Source: JAJEFO01 sp009843725
Lineage (GTDB): Bacteria; Pseudomonadota; Alphaproteobacteria; Rhodobacterales; Rhodobacteraceae
Direction of reading: 5' to 3'
Assembly: GCA_965243215.1 (NCBI GenBank)
Contig: CBDEUJ010000005.1
Span: 1,426,001 to 1,490,000 of the forward strand
Length of the DNA stretch: 64,000 nucleotides
Of this stretch, positions 50,485 through 58,318 are shown one piece after another (the first letter of the stretch is position 1; each line of letters starts with the position of its first letter). A program made the position numbers and the translations under genes. The notes beneath the pieces were generated by a model, which made no database searches, had not been told where the DNA came from, and was given only the letters and a program-made list of their open reading frames with translations.

Positions 50485-50834
50485 CAGCGCTCCCCTTTCA
50501 GGCGTATGAACTCGTCAATGCGGGCGATCGCCTCGCCCTGCTTCTCCAGCCGCCCGATGACCTGCGACATGACCGGCACCCAGTCGTCGCGCGTCAGGAA
50601 CCGGCGCTCGGACTCAAGGCGATGATCGGCCAGCGCCTTCTCGTTCCGCTCGACGCGATCGCCCAGCTCCTTGACCGCAGGCGCGGACGAGCCGCGACCC
50701 TCCAGGCTCTTGAGCCGTTCGTCAGCGGCCGCGCGCTTGTTTTCCAGCTGCCGGACCCGGACGAAGAGGCCGACGATGGCCGTGACCACGGCCAGCAGCA
50801 CGCCGACGACGAGCTTGTCCAGGACCTCGCTCAC
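50484..50834 (-). CDS. DUF2730-like membrane/coiled-coil protein
   Basis: A 116-residue protein from the GTG at 50834: one N-terminal membrane segment (LVVGVLLAVVTAIVGLFV) and then a charged coiled coil. It resembles DUF2730 (Mu gp25-like) and could be a spanin-like lysis component. The GTG overlaps the holin stop by 4 nt, which decides the start; longer upstream frame is holin shadow. Confidence 0.7.
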   Translation of the reverse strand: MSEVLDKLVVGVLLAVVTAIVGLFVRVRQLENKRAAADERLKSLEGRGSSAPAVKELGDRVERNEKALADHRLESERRFLTRDDWVPVMSQVIGRLEKQGEAIARIDEFIRLKGER

Positions 50835-51361
50835 CGCCCCGCCAGCCAGCCGTCGACGGCGGCGTTGCCGGTCGTGCCGTCGGGCGCGGGGATCTTCGGG
50901 TCCTTCGGCGGATCCGCGCGCAGCGCGCTGATCGCCTTCATGGAGGAGACGACGCGCTCGACGTCCTCGGGCTTCGTGCGCTCGCGGCCCTTCTGCAGCT
51001 CGCGCGCCCCGAAGTAGAATGTGACGACCCCGCCGAAGAGCCACCAGAGCTCCGCCGGCACCAGCGCCAGCGGCTGCATGCGCACCGAGAACCCGACCGG
51101 ATCGATGAAGTTGTAGGCGAAGAACCCGATCGTGCCGAGCGCCATCAGCGGGCGCGGCAGGCGGTTCAGCGCGTTCACGAAGCGGCCGAACCGCCCCTCC
51201 GGACGCTGCCGGAACTCGGCCGCGAACTGGTCCAGCGCGGCGGCCTGGCTGTCGGCCCGGCGCTGCGCGGAGCGCTCCGCGTTCGGCCGGAAGGTCTCGA
51301 CGACGTCGGTGACGACGTTGCGGCCGCCGCCGAAGAGGGCGCCCAGGACGGTGCCGATCAT
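50831..51361 (-). CDS. Putative holin (3TM superfamily)
   Basis: A 176-residue protein (MIGTVLGALFGGGRNVVTDVVETFRPNAE) with an amphipathic N-terminus and two to three hydrophobic segments (LMALGTIGFFAYNFIDP and LWWLFGGVVTFYFGA), the pattern of the Holin_3TMs family. It overlaps the endolysin stop by 4 nt, consistent with a lysis cassette. Confidence 0.78.
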   Translation of the reverse strand: MIGTVLGALFGGGRNVVTDVVETFRPNAERSAQRRADSQAAALDQFAAEFRQRPEGRFGRFVNALNRLPRPLMALGTIGFFAYNFIDPVGFSVRMQPLALVPAELWWLFGGVVTFYFGARELQKGRERTKPEDVERVVSSMKAISALRADPPKDPKIPAPDGTTGNAAVDGWLAGR

Positions 51362-51972
51362 GACGGCGTCTCCCAATGCCTGACCCTGTCGGCGAACTCC
51401 GACGCGGTCATGTGATACTCGGGCGACATGAACTCCTCGGCGCGGGTGATCCAGCCGCCCTTCGTCCGCCGCCTGGTGAGGCAGTACTTGCGCGAGCGCG
51501 GCCGCTTCTCGGCGATCGCGAAGTAGCGCTTGCGCCGCGCGATCGCGTAGCCGTCGCGCAACGGCGCGCCCTGGGCGTCCAGCGCCTCGGCCGCGCGCGC
51601 GGTCTGCTGGCCGATCCCGCCGTCCACGGCGACGTCGGCCCCGAAGTCGTTGAGCAGGTCCTGGAGGAGCTTCACGGCCGCCGAGCCGGCGTTGACCTGC
51701 ATGTCGAAGACCGTGTCGTGCAGCTGCTCCGGCAGCCAGTCGATCCTCGGCCTGTGGAAGTAGTGCTGCAGGAAGACGTCGGCCGCCTGCTCCTTCGTGA
51801 GCGCCCGGACGTCGTCGTCGTCGACGTCGCCGTCCTGGTCCAGGTCCATCATCAGGCGCTTCATGGTGTGGATGGTGACGCCCCATTTCGTGGGGCCGCC
51901 CGGATCGTCCGGGTCGTCCACGTAGCCGTCCTCGCGGACGACGATCTCAAGGGCGATGTCGCGTGGCGTCAT
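51358..51972 (-). CDS. Endolysin, glycoside hydrolase family 108
   Basis: A 204-residue muramidase: catalytic region EIVVREDGYVDDPDDPGGPTKWGVT (the family has EGGY..DP.DPGG.T..G.T), then VFLQHYFHRPRIDWLP and the C-terminal peptidoglycan-binding part. An EF-hand-like loop, MDLDQDGDVDDDDV, is inserted after the first helix and probably binds calcium. It cleaves the cell wall at the end of the lytic cycle together with the adjacent holin. Confidence 0.88.
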   Translation of the reverse strand: MTPRDIALEIVVREDGYVDDPDDPGGPTKWGVTIHTMKRLMMDLDQDGDVDDDDVRALTKEQAADVFLQHYFHRPRIDWLPEQLHDTVFDMQVNAGSAAVKLLQDLLNDFGADVAVDGGIGQQTARAAEALDAQGAPLRDGYAIARRKRYFAIAEKRPRSRKYCLTRRRTKGGWITRAEEFMSPEYHMTASEFADRVRHWETPS

Positions 51973-51984
51973 GGGCGGCTCCTT

Positions 51985-52125
51985 TCAGGGGACGAAGCTG
52001 AAGTAGAAGGTTCCCGCGATGACGGCGATGCACAGAAAGCCCCAGGCCATGCGCTGCCACCAGTTCGGCGGCTGCGGGCGCTTGCGGCGGAAGTCGGGCC
52101 GGTCGCTGGTTTCCTTGCGGGGCAT
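51985..52125 (-). CDS. Small single-pass membrane protein of the lysis region
   Basis: A 46-residue protein (MPRKETSDRPDFRRKRPQPP) with a basic, proline-rich start and one membrane segment (MAWGFLCIAVIAGTFYFSF). It follows the upstream small gene by 2 nt, and its 3' end holds the AAAGGAG site of the endolysin. It may be an accessory holin or signal-anchor protein. Confidence 0.6.
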   Translation of the reverse strand: MPRKETSDRPDFRRKRPQPPNWWQRMAWGFLCIAVIAGTFYFSFVP

Positions 52126-52127
52126 GG

Positions 52128-52271
52128 TCAATCGCCGTTCTCGTGACTTTCGATGGCGTGCAGGACAAAACGCGCCTTGGCGCGGCGCTTCAGTTCTTCC
52201 GTAGCGCCGTCAAGGGTGGCGTGGATTGAAAGCACCTTCAGCTTGCGGGTTGCGACGATGAACTTGTCCAT
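52128..52271 (-). CDS. Small phage protein
   Basis: A 47-residue protein (MDKFIVATRKLKVLSIHATL) with GAAAGGAG 7-8 nt before the ATG and almost direct abutment to the next gene. No known domain; the C-terminal half is a charged helix. Confidence 0.55.
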   Translation of the reverse strand: MDKFIVATRKLKVLSIHATLDGATEELKRRAKARFVLHAIESHENGD

Positions 52272-52368
52272 TTGAGTGCTCCTTTCATCTGCCAGGTGGC
52301 GGAGTCCACGGGTCGCACCGCTTCGTCCGTCTTTTGCGCCGGCCCCCTGATTGAACAGGCTGGGAAGG

Positions 52369-52392
52369 GCGCCCGCCCGCCTGGTCGGGCGC
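52369..52392 (-). terminator. GC-rich stem-loop in the late leader
   Basis: GCGCCCG (52369-52375) pairs with CGGGCGC (52386-52392) around a 10-nt loop, in the 166-bp gap between the exported phage protein and the small lysis genes. No T-run. It could attenuate or process the late transcript; the rest of the gap shows no gene. Confidence 0.35.
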
Positions 52393-52437
52393 TCGCGATC
52401 GGGGGCTCCAGCACAGGCGACGGCCCCCTCCAGGCAT

Positions 52438-52935
52438 TCAGTCAGGCGGGTCGAGGCCCTGGATGCAGGAGCGCAGCGCGCGCGCCATGTCCTCCCAGTC
52501 GCCCATCGTGTTCCAGTAGTCCTCGATCAGGTCGGTCATGTGGAGCCGCTCGTCGAGACAAAGCGCGTTGCTCCGCATCTTTTCCGTGACGCCGTTGACC
52601 TTCACGCAGGGCCCGGCCCGGTCGGACGTGCCGTCCTCGTGCCAGTGCCGCTCGCCGGCGGCCTTGTGATTGTGGCAGCCGTCCTTCGGGCTGAGCTGGC
52701 CGGCATGGGCCAGCATGATCACTGCCGCCTCGTTGCCGGCGGCTGCGGCGATCGCGAGCGCCTCGACCGGCACGTCGGCGGGGTCGAGCACAAGCTCGGT
52801 CGGATCATGGCCGAACGCCATCACCGGGTGGCCGAGATTGTCCAGGTCGTCGAACGGGGCGGCAGCCGCCATTGCCGTCATCGCGCAGAGCACGGTGACG
52901 GCGGCGGCGAGAATGGGGAATCGGGTGCGTTTCAC
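52438..52935 (-). CDS. Exported His-rich phage protein
   Basis: A 165-residue protein from GTG 52935, which has AAAGGAGG 7 nt upstream. A signal peptide (MKRTRFPILAAAVTVLCAMTAMAAAA) leads a mature domain with a cysteine/histidine cluster, DGCHNHKAAGERHWHEDGTS, and GPCVKVNG, resembling YHYH/DUF3761-type motifs. It is the first gene of the leftward late region and probably a lysogenic-conversion or envelope protein. Function not known. Confidence 0.65.
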   Translation of the reverse strand: MKRTRFPILAAAVTVLCAMTAMAAAAPFDDLDNLGHPVMAFGHDPTELVLDPADVPVEALAIAAAAGNEAAVIMLAHAGQLSPKDGCHNHKAAGERHWHEDGTSDRAGPCVKVNGVTEKMRSNALCLDERLHMTDLIEDYWNTMGDWEDMARALRSCIQGLDPPD

Positions 52936-53148
52936 TTCGGGGCCTCCTTTGGCTGCTGGTTTCAACGCAATGCGGCGCGCGCACGGCGCTCAGGTGGACC
53001 CATGATAGGGCGTCGCGGCGCGCGGATGCAGGGCAACATGTTGCCCTGCAAGCCGGGGTTGGAATCGATCAGGATGGGGCGGCCGACGCCGGCCATGCGG
53101 CCGAGACGGGGGCCGGGGCGTTGGGGACGCCCCGAGCCGGGAGACACA
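52936..53148. other. Divergent control region, late (left) versus methylase (right)
   Basis: No gene seen. It holds a perfect 22-bp palindrome (53028-53049) and the hairpin GGGGCGT/ACGCCCC (53115-53121 with 53127-53133). It must contain the late promoter reading left and the methylase promoter reading right. Confidence 0.5.
53028..53049. promoter_or_regulatory. Perfect 22-bp palindrome
   Basis: The central 20 bp read CAGGGCAACATGTTGCCCTG and the symmetry extends one more G/C pair on each side. It lies 93 bp upstream of the first leftward late gene and 100 bp before the structured methylase leader. A homodimeric activator such as a Mor/C-like late regulator, or a repressor, is the likely ligand. 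Confidence 0.6.
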
Positions 53149-53222
53149 CCTCCCACGATGACCCTTGGCCTTCGGGCCACCGTCCCGCCACCCTCAGAGG
53201 GCGGACGGACTATCGTGGGAGG
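53149..53222 (+). ncRNA. Predicted three-way-junction 5' UTR that buries the methylase ribosome-binding site
   Basis: The closing stem CCTCCCACGAT (53149-53159) pairs perfectly with ATCGTGGGAGG (53212-53222). Inside are TGGCC-TTCG-GGCCA (53166-53179), a stable UUCG tetraloop hairpin, and a second hairpin CCGTCC/GGACGG (53180-53185 with 53203-53208). GGGAGG of the closing stem is the Shine-Dalgarno sequence of the GTG at 53232, so the folded RNA should block translation. Folding is predicted by eye. Confidence 0.55.
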
Positions 53223-53231
53223 CGAACCCCC

Positions 53232-54050
53232 GTGTCAACAGACGAATCCGGCATGGATCCGGTGGATCCCGTCGAGCCGGTCGCGCCTTGGTTCGGCGGC
53301 AAGAAGAACCTCGCGTCGCGCATCATCACGCGCATCGAGGCGATCCCGCACCGCTGCTACGCGGAGCCGTTCGCCGGCATGGGCGGCGTGTTCCTGCGCC
53401 GCCGGTCGCGGCCGAAGTCGGAGATCCTGAACGACATCAACGGCGAGATCGTCAACCTGTACCGCGTCCTGCGCGAGCACCCGGACGCCTTGGAGGCCGA
53501 GTTCGCCCTCTGCCTGTCCTCGCGCGACGAGTGGGACCGGCTGCTCAGGGTGCCGCCGGACACGCTCACCGACATCCGCCGCGCCGCGCGCTGGGCTTTC
53601 CTGCAGCGCCTGTCGTTCGGCGGCAAGCCCGCGCACCTCGCCGTGCACGGCAACTTCGCGCCCCGGCGCACGGGCATGTCCACGATGCGGACCTCGAAGA
53701 TGACCGGGCTGATCCGGAAGGCGCACGACCGTCTCCAGGGCGTCCACGTCGAGCGCCTGGACTGGCACGCGTTCATCCCCAGATACGACTCGGCGGGCAC
53801 GCTGTTCTATCTCGACCCGCCGTATCCGGGCCACGAGGCCGACTACGGCAAGGGCGTCTTCGCACCCGAGGACTTCGCGCGCATGGCGCACATGCTGAGC
53901 AAGCTGAAAGGCAGCTTCATCATGTCGGTGGGCGACACGCCGACCATCCGCGAACTGTTTGCCTGGGCAAACATCGAGGAGGTCGAGACGCTCTACACCG
54001 CCAACGCAAAGGCCATGAAAAAGGTGGGCGAGCTGCTGATCAGCGGGTGA
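53232..54050 (+). CDS. D12-class DNA adenine-N6 methyltransferase (Dam-like)
   Basis: A 272-residue methylase: SAM site APWFGGKKNLASRI and the FAGMGGVFLRR loop, and catalytic DPPY in LFYLDPPYPGHEADYG. GTG 53232 has GGGAGG 9 nt upstream; an ATG at 53253 is the alternative start. In a phage it would protect DNA from host restriction or affect transposition. It lies outside both main operons, between the late and early arms, under its own structured leader. Confidence 0.87.
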   Translation: MSTDESGMDPVDPVEPVAPWFGGKKNLASRIITRIEAIPHRCYAEPFAGMGGVFLRRRSRPKSEILNDINGEIVNLYRVLREHPDALEAEFALCLSSRDEWDRLLRVPPDTLTDIRRAARWAFLQRLSFGGKPAHLAVHGNFAPRRTGMSTMRTSKMTGLIRKAHDRLQGVHVERLDWHAFIPRYDSAGTLFYLDPPYPGHEADYGKGVFAPEDFARMAHMLSKLKGSFIMSVGDTPTIRELFAWANIEEVETLYTANAKAMKKVGELLISG

Positions 54051-54354
54051 GGACCAAAACCAAGGCGGCCACGGAAATGAACAGTGCAATGGTCCATTTC
54101 CTGTCGTTCGACCGCCTGGTGTCCAGGTCTTCCGGCTCCCGGATTCTCCGGTCGAGTTCGTTCGCTTCGTTGACTTTGCGTTGCCGCTCGGCTTCTCGAT
54201 CAAGCTTCGGCATGCACATCACGAAGATGCACGTGATAAGCGGGGACAGCAGGATCGACATTGCAAAGTAGCCAAGCCCGCTTCTGCCTCTCGCGTTCGC
54301 GATGATGGCCACCAGTACCGACGTGACGAGCCAAAAGATTCCGACTTCGATCAT
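54040..54354 (-). CDS. Small two-pass membrane protein
   Basis: A 104-residue protein (MIEVGIFWLVTSVLVAIIAN) with hydrophobic segments near residues 5-20 and 28-48, a charged coiled linker (PKLDREAERQRKVNEANELDRRIREPEDL) and a C-terminal membrane segment. It overlaps the convergent methylase by 11 nt and its start overlaps the repressor stop by 4 nt, so it is transcribed with the repressor during lysogeny. A superinfection-exclusion role is plausible but unproved. Confidence 0.7.
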   Translation of the reverse strand: MIEVGIFWLVTSVLVAIIANARGRSGLGYFAMSILLSPLITCIFVMCMPKLDREAERQRKVNEANELDRRIREPEDLDTRRSNDRKWTIALFISVAALVLVLTR

Positions 54355-54752
54355 GGTTCTTTGCAACGCAGCTCTGGATACGCAGCCCAAAACCGGATCA
54401 GGAGACCGCTGCGGGAATGTTCGTTTGATTCAGCAAAGGAATCGGCAAGGGCGCTGACCGCGTCCACGAAGCGTTGTTCGTCCAACAAGGAGTTGATCGC
54501 AGTGATCTTCGAGTCCGGCTGTGCGCGACCGCGGCGCCGAGGTCGAACCGGAACGATGCGAAGCTCCAAGTTGATCGCCCGGCAAATTTCATCTGCCTTG
54601 TCAACTGACGGGACGCGTTTCTTCTTCGGGTCCAACAGTCCCCTCAGCGACCATTTGGGCAAGCCGAGATTAGACTCAAATCTGCGCGCACCCATCCCGG
54701 ACCTCACGAACTCGGCTTCGAGTGCTTGGGTTATCAGTTCGCTCAAAAGCAC
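54351..54752 (-). CDS. Phage repressor-like HTH protein
   Basis: The frame, from GTG 54752, reads MLLSELITQALEAEFVRSGM and contains an XRE-like helix-turn-helix (ARRFESNLGLPKWSLRGLLDPKKKRVPSVDKADEICRAINL). Divergent from the transposase operon, it occupies the position of the Mu c repressor. A GTG at 54770 gives six more residues but lies inside the operator palindrome and upstream of the expected +1, so 54752 was preferred. Confidence 0.72.
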   Translation of the reverse strand: MLLSELITQALEAEFVRSGMGARRFESNLGLPKWSLRGLLDPKKKRVPSVDKADEICRAINLELRIVPVRPRRRGRAQPDSKITAINSLLDEQRFVDAVSALADSFAESNEHSRSGLLIRFWAAYPELRCKEP

Positions 54753-54754
54753 TT

Positions 54755-54770
54755 GTGCATAATAGTGCAC
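54755..54770. promoter_or_regulatory. Operator/promoter between repressor and transposase
   Basis: GTGCATAATAGTGCAC has inverted arms GTGCA/TGCAC. On the minus strand TTGCAA (54786-54781), 16 nt and TATTAT (54764-54759) give a promoter for the repressor whose -10 lies inside the dyad. The repressor gene would be nearly leaderless. The early promoter reading right must overlap this 60-bp region, but no clear -35 was found. Confidence 0.55.
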
Positions 54771-54792
54771 GTAGAAAATTTTGCAACCGCGC

Positions 54793-54885
54793 GTGAACGG
54801 GTTCCGGATCGCCTGCCGCCAGGAGGTCGACGCGACCGGCCAGCGCAGGTGGTTCTACCGCATGATCCTGTCGGCGGCCGCATGA
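54793..54885 (+). CDS. 30-codon leader peptide or gene remnant before the transposase
   Basis: From GTG 54793 the codons read VNGFRIACRQEVDATGQRRW followed by FYRMILSAAA, and the TGA overlaps the transposase ATG by 3 nt (ATGA). The sequence looks like the C-terminus of a longer early DNA-binding protein (Ner position), so it may be a remnant after deletion or a coupling peptide. No good ribosome-binding site is seen. Confidence 0.35.
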   Translation: MNGFRIACRQEVDATGQRRWFYRMILSAAA

Positions 54886-56843
54886 GCGAGACCTGGCACG
54901 CCACGGCCGACCTGGCCAACCTTCCCGGCATGCCCGGCGTCCGTGGCATCCGCCTTCGCGGTGCCGATCGCGGCTGGGTCTCCCGAAAGACGAAACGCGG
55001 CGCGCGGACGGTCCTGGAGTGGGCGGAGTCCTCCCTTCCGCCCGAAACCCGGGCAGCCCTCCGCGACGCCCGCGAACACGGATCGGATACAGGTGCGCCC
55101 GATGGCGGGCGCGATCCGGGCAACTCGACGGAGGAGGGCGATGCCGGCGACTGCTCGCCGCCGTCCTCCCCGTCGCCTCTTTCCGAATCAACGCCGCTCG
55201 CCGTCGCCGACGCGCGCGCCGACGCGGTGACCGCCTTCGAGGCGTTCCGCGCAACGTCCGACCTCGCCATCGTGCCCGCCTACAAGGCCTTCGCCGAGGC
55301 CTGGCCCGGCGAAGGCGTCTCCGACGAGACCCGCGCGCGGATCCCGTCGCTCTCCTGGAGCACGCTGCGCCGCTGGCGCGACGCGAAGGCGAAGGGCGGC
55401 ACGGCCGCGCTGATGCCCGGACGCGGCGGCAGGAAGTCCGACACCGCCGACGACCCGGCCGCCGCCGGGATCGTGGAGGCGATGCTCCGGGCCAACCCGC
55501 ACCATGTCACCGCCCGCAACGTCATGCGCGCGCTCGACGCGAGGATGAACGGCAGCGCGCCCGGCATCGCGTCCGTCCGCCGCCACATGCGGCGCTGGCG
55601 CGAGGAGAACGGCTTCGGCCTCTCGGCCTGCTCCGATCCCGACGGCCACCGGTCGCGCACCATGCCCGCCTTCGGCGACGGCTCCTGGGACGTCACCGCG
55701 CTCAACCAGCTCTGGGAGCTGGACAGCACCCGCCTGGACGTGATCTGCGCCGACGGCCTCCGGTGGGACGTCTGCGTCGCGCTGGAGGTCTGGGGCCGGC
55801 GCGGCAAGGCGACCGTGACGCAGCGGTCCAGCGCCGAGGCGATCGCCGCGCTTGTCCGCCGCTGCCTCCTGGAATGGGGCGTGCCCGGCGCGATCCGCAC
55901 CGACGAGGGCAAGGACTACACCTCGAAGCACCTCCAGCGCGTCGTCAGGGACCTGGAGATCGAGCACGACATCCTGCCGCCCTATTCCCCCGACAAGAAG
56001 CCCCACGTCGAGCGCTTCATCGGCATCATGTCGCACGACCTGCTGACGCAGCTCGGCGGCTTCTGCGGTCACGACGTGGCCGACGCGCAACGCATCCGCG
56101 GGCGGCAGTCATTCGCCCAGCGCCGGGGAAAGGACGACACGATCCTGTTCCGCTCCAGCCTGACGGCCGAGGAGCTGCAGGCGAAGATCGACGACTGGTG
56201 CGAGCACGTCTACGGCCGCGAGCCCCGCGCGGGGCTGGACGGCCTTTCCCCCTTCGAGAAGGCCGCGTCCTGGACCGGCGAGGCGCCGAAGCGCGTCTCC
56301 GAGCGCGGCATGGACGTCCTGCTCGCGCCCGCCGCCGGCGACGGCCGCCGGAAGGTCGGCAAGGACGGGATCCGCGTCGACGGCGGCGAGTACATCGCCG
56401 CCGAGCTCGGCAGCCACATGGACGCGTGGGTCCACGTCCGCCAGGACCCCGGCGACTGGGGCCGGATCTACGTCTTCACCGAGGCCGACGCCGCCGGAAA
56501 CCATGACTTCGTCTGCATCGCCGAGGATCCCTCGCGCACCGGCGTCGACCGGCGCGAGATCGCGGTCGCCGCGAAGCGCAACTGGCGGGCCCGCAACAAC
56601 GCGGAGCGCAAGCGCGCCCGCGAGCTGGCCCGCGAGCACGACCCGGCCGGCGCGATCGAGGCGGTGCTGCAGAAAGCCGTGGAGGACGCGGACAAGGTCG
56701 TCGCGCTCAACCCGCCGGGCGCCGAGCACGCGACCCCGGCCACGGAATCGGCCAAGGCGGCCGAGGCCCATGACGCCGCCGCGCCGGAGCGCGCGAAGCG
56801 CCGCGTCAGCGAGGCCGAGTTCATGAAGAAGCTCTGGAGATAG
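54882..56843 (+). CDS. Mu-like transposase A (DDE recombinase)
   Basis: A 653-residue MuA homologue. An N-terminal Mu-DNA-bind winged helix (WHATADLANLPGMPGVRGIRLRGADRGWVSRKT) is followed by HTH-rich DNA-binding domains and the integrase core with catalytic D281 (ELDSTRLDV), D341 (RTDEGKDY) and E377 (PHVERFIG). The Mu-transposase C-terminal domain follows. The last 100 residues are helical and charged, the region that contacts MuB. ATG 54882 begins the conserved domain. It drives replicative transposition. Confidence 0.93.
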   Translation: MSETWHATADLANLPGMPGVRGIRLRGADRGWVSRKTKRGARTVLEWAESSLPPETRAALRDAREHGSDTGAPDGGRDPGNSTEEGDAGDCSPPSSPSPLSESTPLAVADARADAVTAFEAFRATSDLAIVPAYKAFAEAWPGEGVSDETRARIPSLSWSTLRRWRDAKAKGGTAALMPGRGGRKSDTADDPAAAGIVEAMLRANPHHVTARNVMRALDARMNGSAPGIASVRRHMRRWREENGFGLSACSDPDGHRSRTMPAFGDGSWDVTALNQLWELDSTRLDVICADGLRWDVCVALEVWGRRGKATVTQRSSAEAIAALVRRCLLEWGVPGAIRTDEGKDYTSKHLQRVVRDLEIEHDILPPYSPDKKPHVERFIGIMSHDLLTQLGGFCGHDVADAQRIRGRQSFAQRRGKDDTILFRSSLTAEELQAKIDDWCEHVYGREPRAGLDGLSPFEKAASWTGEAPKRVSERGMDVLLAPAAGDGRRKVGKDGIRVDGGEYIAAELGSHMDAWVHVRQDPGDWGRIYVFTEADAAGNHDFVCIAEDPSRTGVDRREIAVAAKRNWRARNNAERKRARELAREHDPAGAIEAVLQKAVEDADKVVALNPPGAEHATPATESAKAAEAHDAAAPERAKRRVSEAEFMKKLWR

Positions 56844-56854
56844 GGAGGAGACCA

Positions 56855-57826
56855 ATGACTGACAACGTGACGGAACTGCGGCTGCCGCTGGCGACCCGCT
56901 GCGAGACGGCGATGGACCGGCTCGGCCTGACACAGACCGCCGCCGCGCGGCGGATCGGCGTCTCGGGCACCGCGCTCAGCCAGTGGCTGCGCGACAAGTA
57001 CGGCGGTGACACGGCCGCCGTCGAGGCCAAGGTGCAGAAGTGGCTCGCCACGGAGCACGACGCCGAGACCTTCTCGATCGACGACGCGCCGGTCGGCCGC
57101 CACGTCGATCTTGACGTGAGCGAGGAGATCCTGGCCGGGCTCGCCTACGCGCAGGCCACGGGCGACATCGTCACGGTGATCGGCGCCTCCGGCACCGGCA
57201 AGACCTGGTCCTTGCGCCACCACTGCGCCGAGCGCTCGGCCGCCCACTACGTCTCCGTCCGCCGAACGATGCGCACGCTGTCCGGGCTCCTGGGCGCGGT
57301 GGGCCGCGTCGCGTTGGGCCCGCGCACGCACCGCTCGGCTCTGGAGGCCGAGGAGGAGCTGATCGCGCAGCTGCGCGGCCGCCGGGCGCTCCTGGTGATC
57401 GACGAGGCGCAGTACCTCTCGCCCATGCTGCTCGACGAGCTGCGCTGCATCCGCGACGCCGCCGAGTGCGGGCTTGCGCTCGCCGGCGACGCCCGGCTGG
57501 AGATGCGGCTCGGCCGCTGCCCGCAGATCGTCGGCCGCACCGGAATGCGCGTCGTCCGCGATCGCCCGGCGACCGGCGACGTCGAGGCGCTGGTCTCCGA
57601 CTTCCTCGGCCGCCGCGCGAAGCGGGGCGAGGTCGACGCCGTCAGCGCCGCCGCCTTCGGCCCCGGAGGCCTCCACGCGCTCCGCCGCGTGCTGGTCCGC
57701 GCCTGGCGTCTCGCGCAGGTCGAGGGCCGCGACGCGGCGACGCCCACGGACCTTGAGCAGGCCGCCCTGATGATCGCCGACGCCGGCGGCGCCGGCGACG
57801 CGGCCGGACAGGAGGCCGTGGCTTGA
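56855..57826 (+). CDS. MuB-like target-selection ATPase
   Basis: A 323-residue AAA+ ATPase: N-terminal XRE-type helix-turn-helix (LTQTAAARRIGVSGTALSQWL), Walker A GASGTGKT (110-117) and Walker B LLVIDEAQYL (D183, E184), and the C-terminal MuB domain. It brings MuA to target DNA and gives target immunity. It begins 11 nt after the transposase stop with GGGAGGAG upstream. Confidence 0.92.
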   Translation: MTDNVTELRLPLATRCETAMDRLGLTQTAAARRIGVSGTALSQWLRDKYGGDTAAVEAKVQKWLATEHDAETFSIDDAPVGRHVDLDVSEEILAGLAYAQATGDIVTVIGASGTGKTWSLRHHCAERSAAHYVSVRRTMRTLSGLLGAVGRVALGPRTHRSALEAEEELIAQLRGRRALLVIDEAQYLSPMLLDELRCIRDAAECGLALAGDARLEMRLGRCPQIVGRTGMRVVRDRPATGDVEALVSDFLGRRAKRGEVDAVSAAAFGPGGLHALRRVLVRAWRLAQVEGRDAATPTDLEQAALMIADAGGAGDAAGQEAVA

Positions 57827-58083
57827 GCGAGGCCACGGAGGACATCTTCGACCGCCAGATCGCGCGGATCCTCGGGCAGCAGCTGCTGGAGGTCCTGCGG
57901 GCACGCGCCGCGACGAGCCGCCCGTGGATCGGCACGGCGTGGCTCGCTGCCGCCGCCGACATGCGCATGGACATCGCGCTGGAGCGGCTGGGCGAGCTGG
58001 AGAGGCGCGGCGTCGTCACGTCGCGCCTCGGCGAGGACGGCGAGGAGATGTTCTGGACGCTGGGGCCGGAGGGCCCGGAATGA
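57823..58083 (+). CDS. Small early phage protein, winged-helix-like
   Basis: An 86-residue protein whose middle (SRPWIGTAWLAAAADMRMDIALERLGELERRGVVTSRLGEDGEEMFWTL) reads as a winged helix with a recognition helix and wing. It overlaps MuB and the following gene by 4 nt. Not assigned to a named family. Confidence 0.7.
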   Translation: MSEATEDIFDRQIARILGQQLLEVLRARAATSRPWIGTAWLAAAADMRMDIALERLGELERRGVVTSRLGEDGEEMFWTLGPEGPE

Positions 58084-58283
58084 CCCGCGCCGTGGACGGC
58101 CAGCTGATGGTCGGGGCCGAGTGCGCCGACTGCGGGCGGCGCTTCCCCACGTTTGCCGTGGCCATGCGCCACGGCGTCGAGACGCACGGATGGGAGGCGA
58201 TGAGCGACACGCCGCGCCTGCTGTGGGCTCCGGCCCAGCCGGACCTGTTCGGCCTCCTCGAAGGGGAGGCGCGCAACAACTGA
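58080..58283 (+). CDS. Small zinc-finger-like protein
   Basis: A 67-residue protein with CADCGRRFPTFAVAMRHGVETHG, a C2H2-type pattern (C-x2-C-x12-H-x4-H). It could bind DNA or RNA. Coupled to its upstream neighbour by a 4-nt overlap. Confidence 0.65.
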   Translation: MTRAVDGQLMVGAECADCGRRFPTFAVAMRHGVETHGWEAMSDTPRLLWAPAQPDLFGLLEGEARNN

Positions 58284-58318
58284 ACCTGTTGTCAGCAACA
58301 ACCACCGGGAGAAAGCGA

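Noticed and set aside
53100..53222. tRNA-like cloverleaf
   Set aside because: The structure has only two internal arms, no anticodon or T-loop sequence and no CCA end; it fits a 5' UTR structure better.
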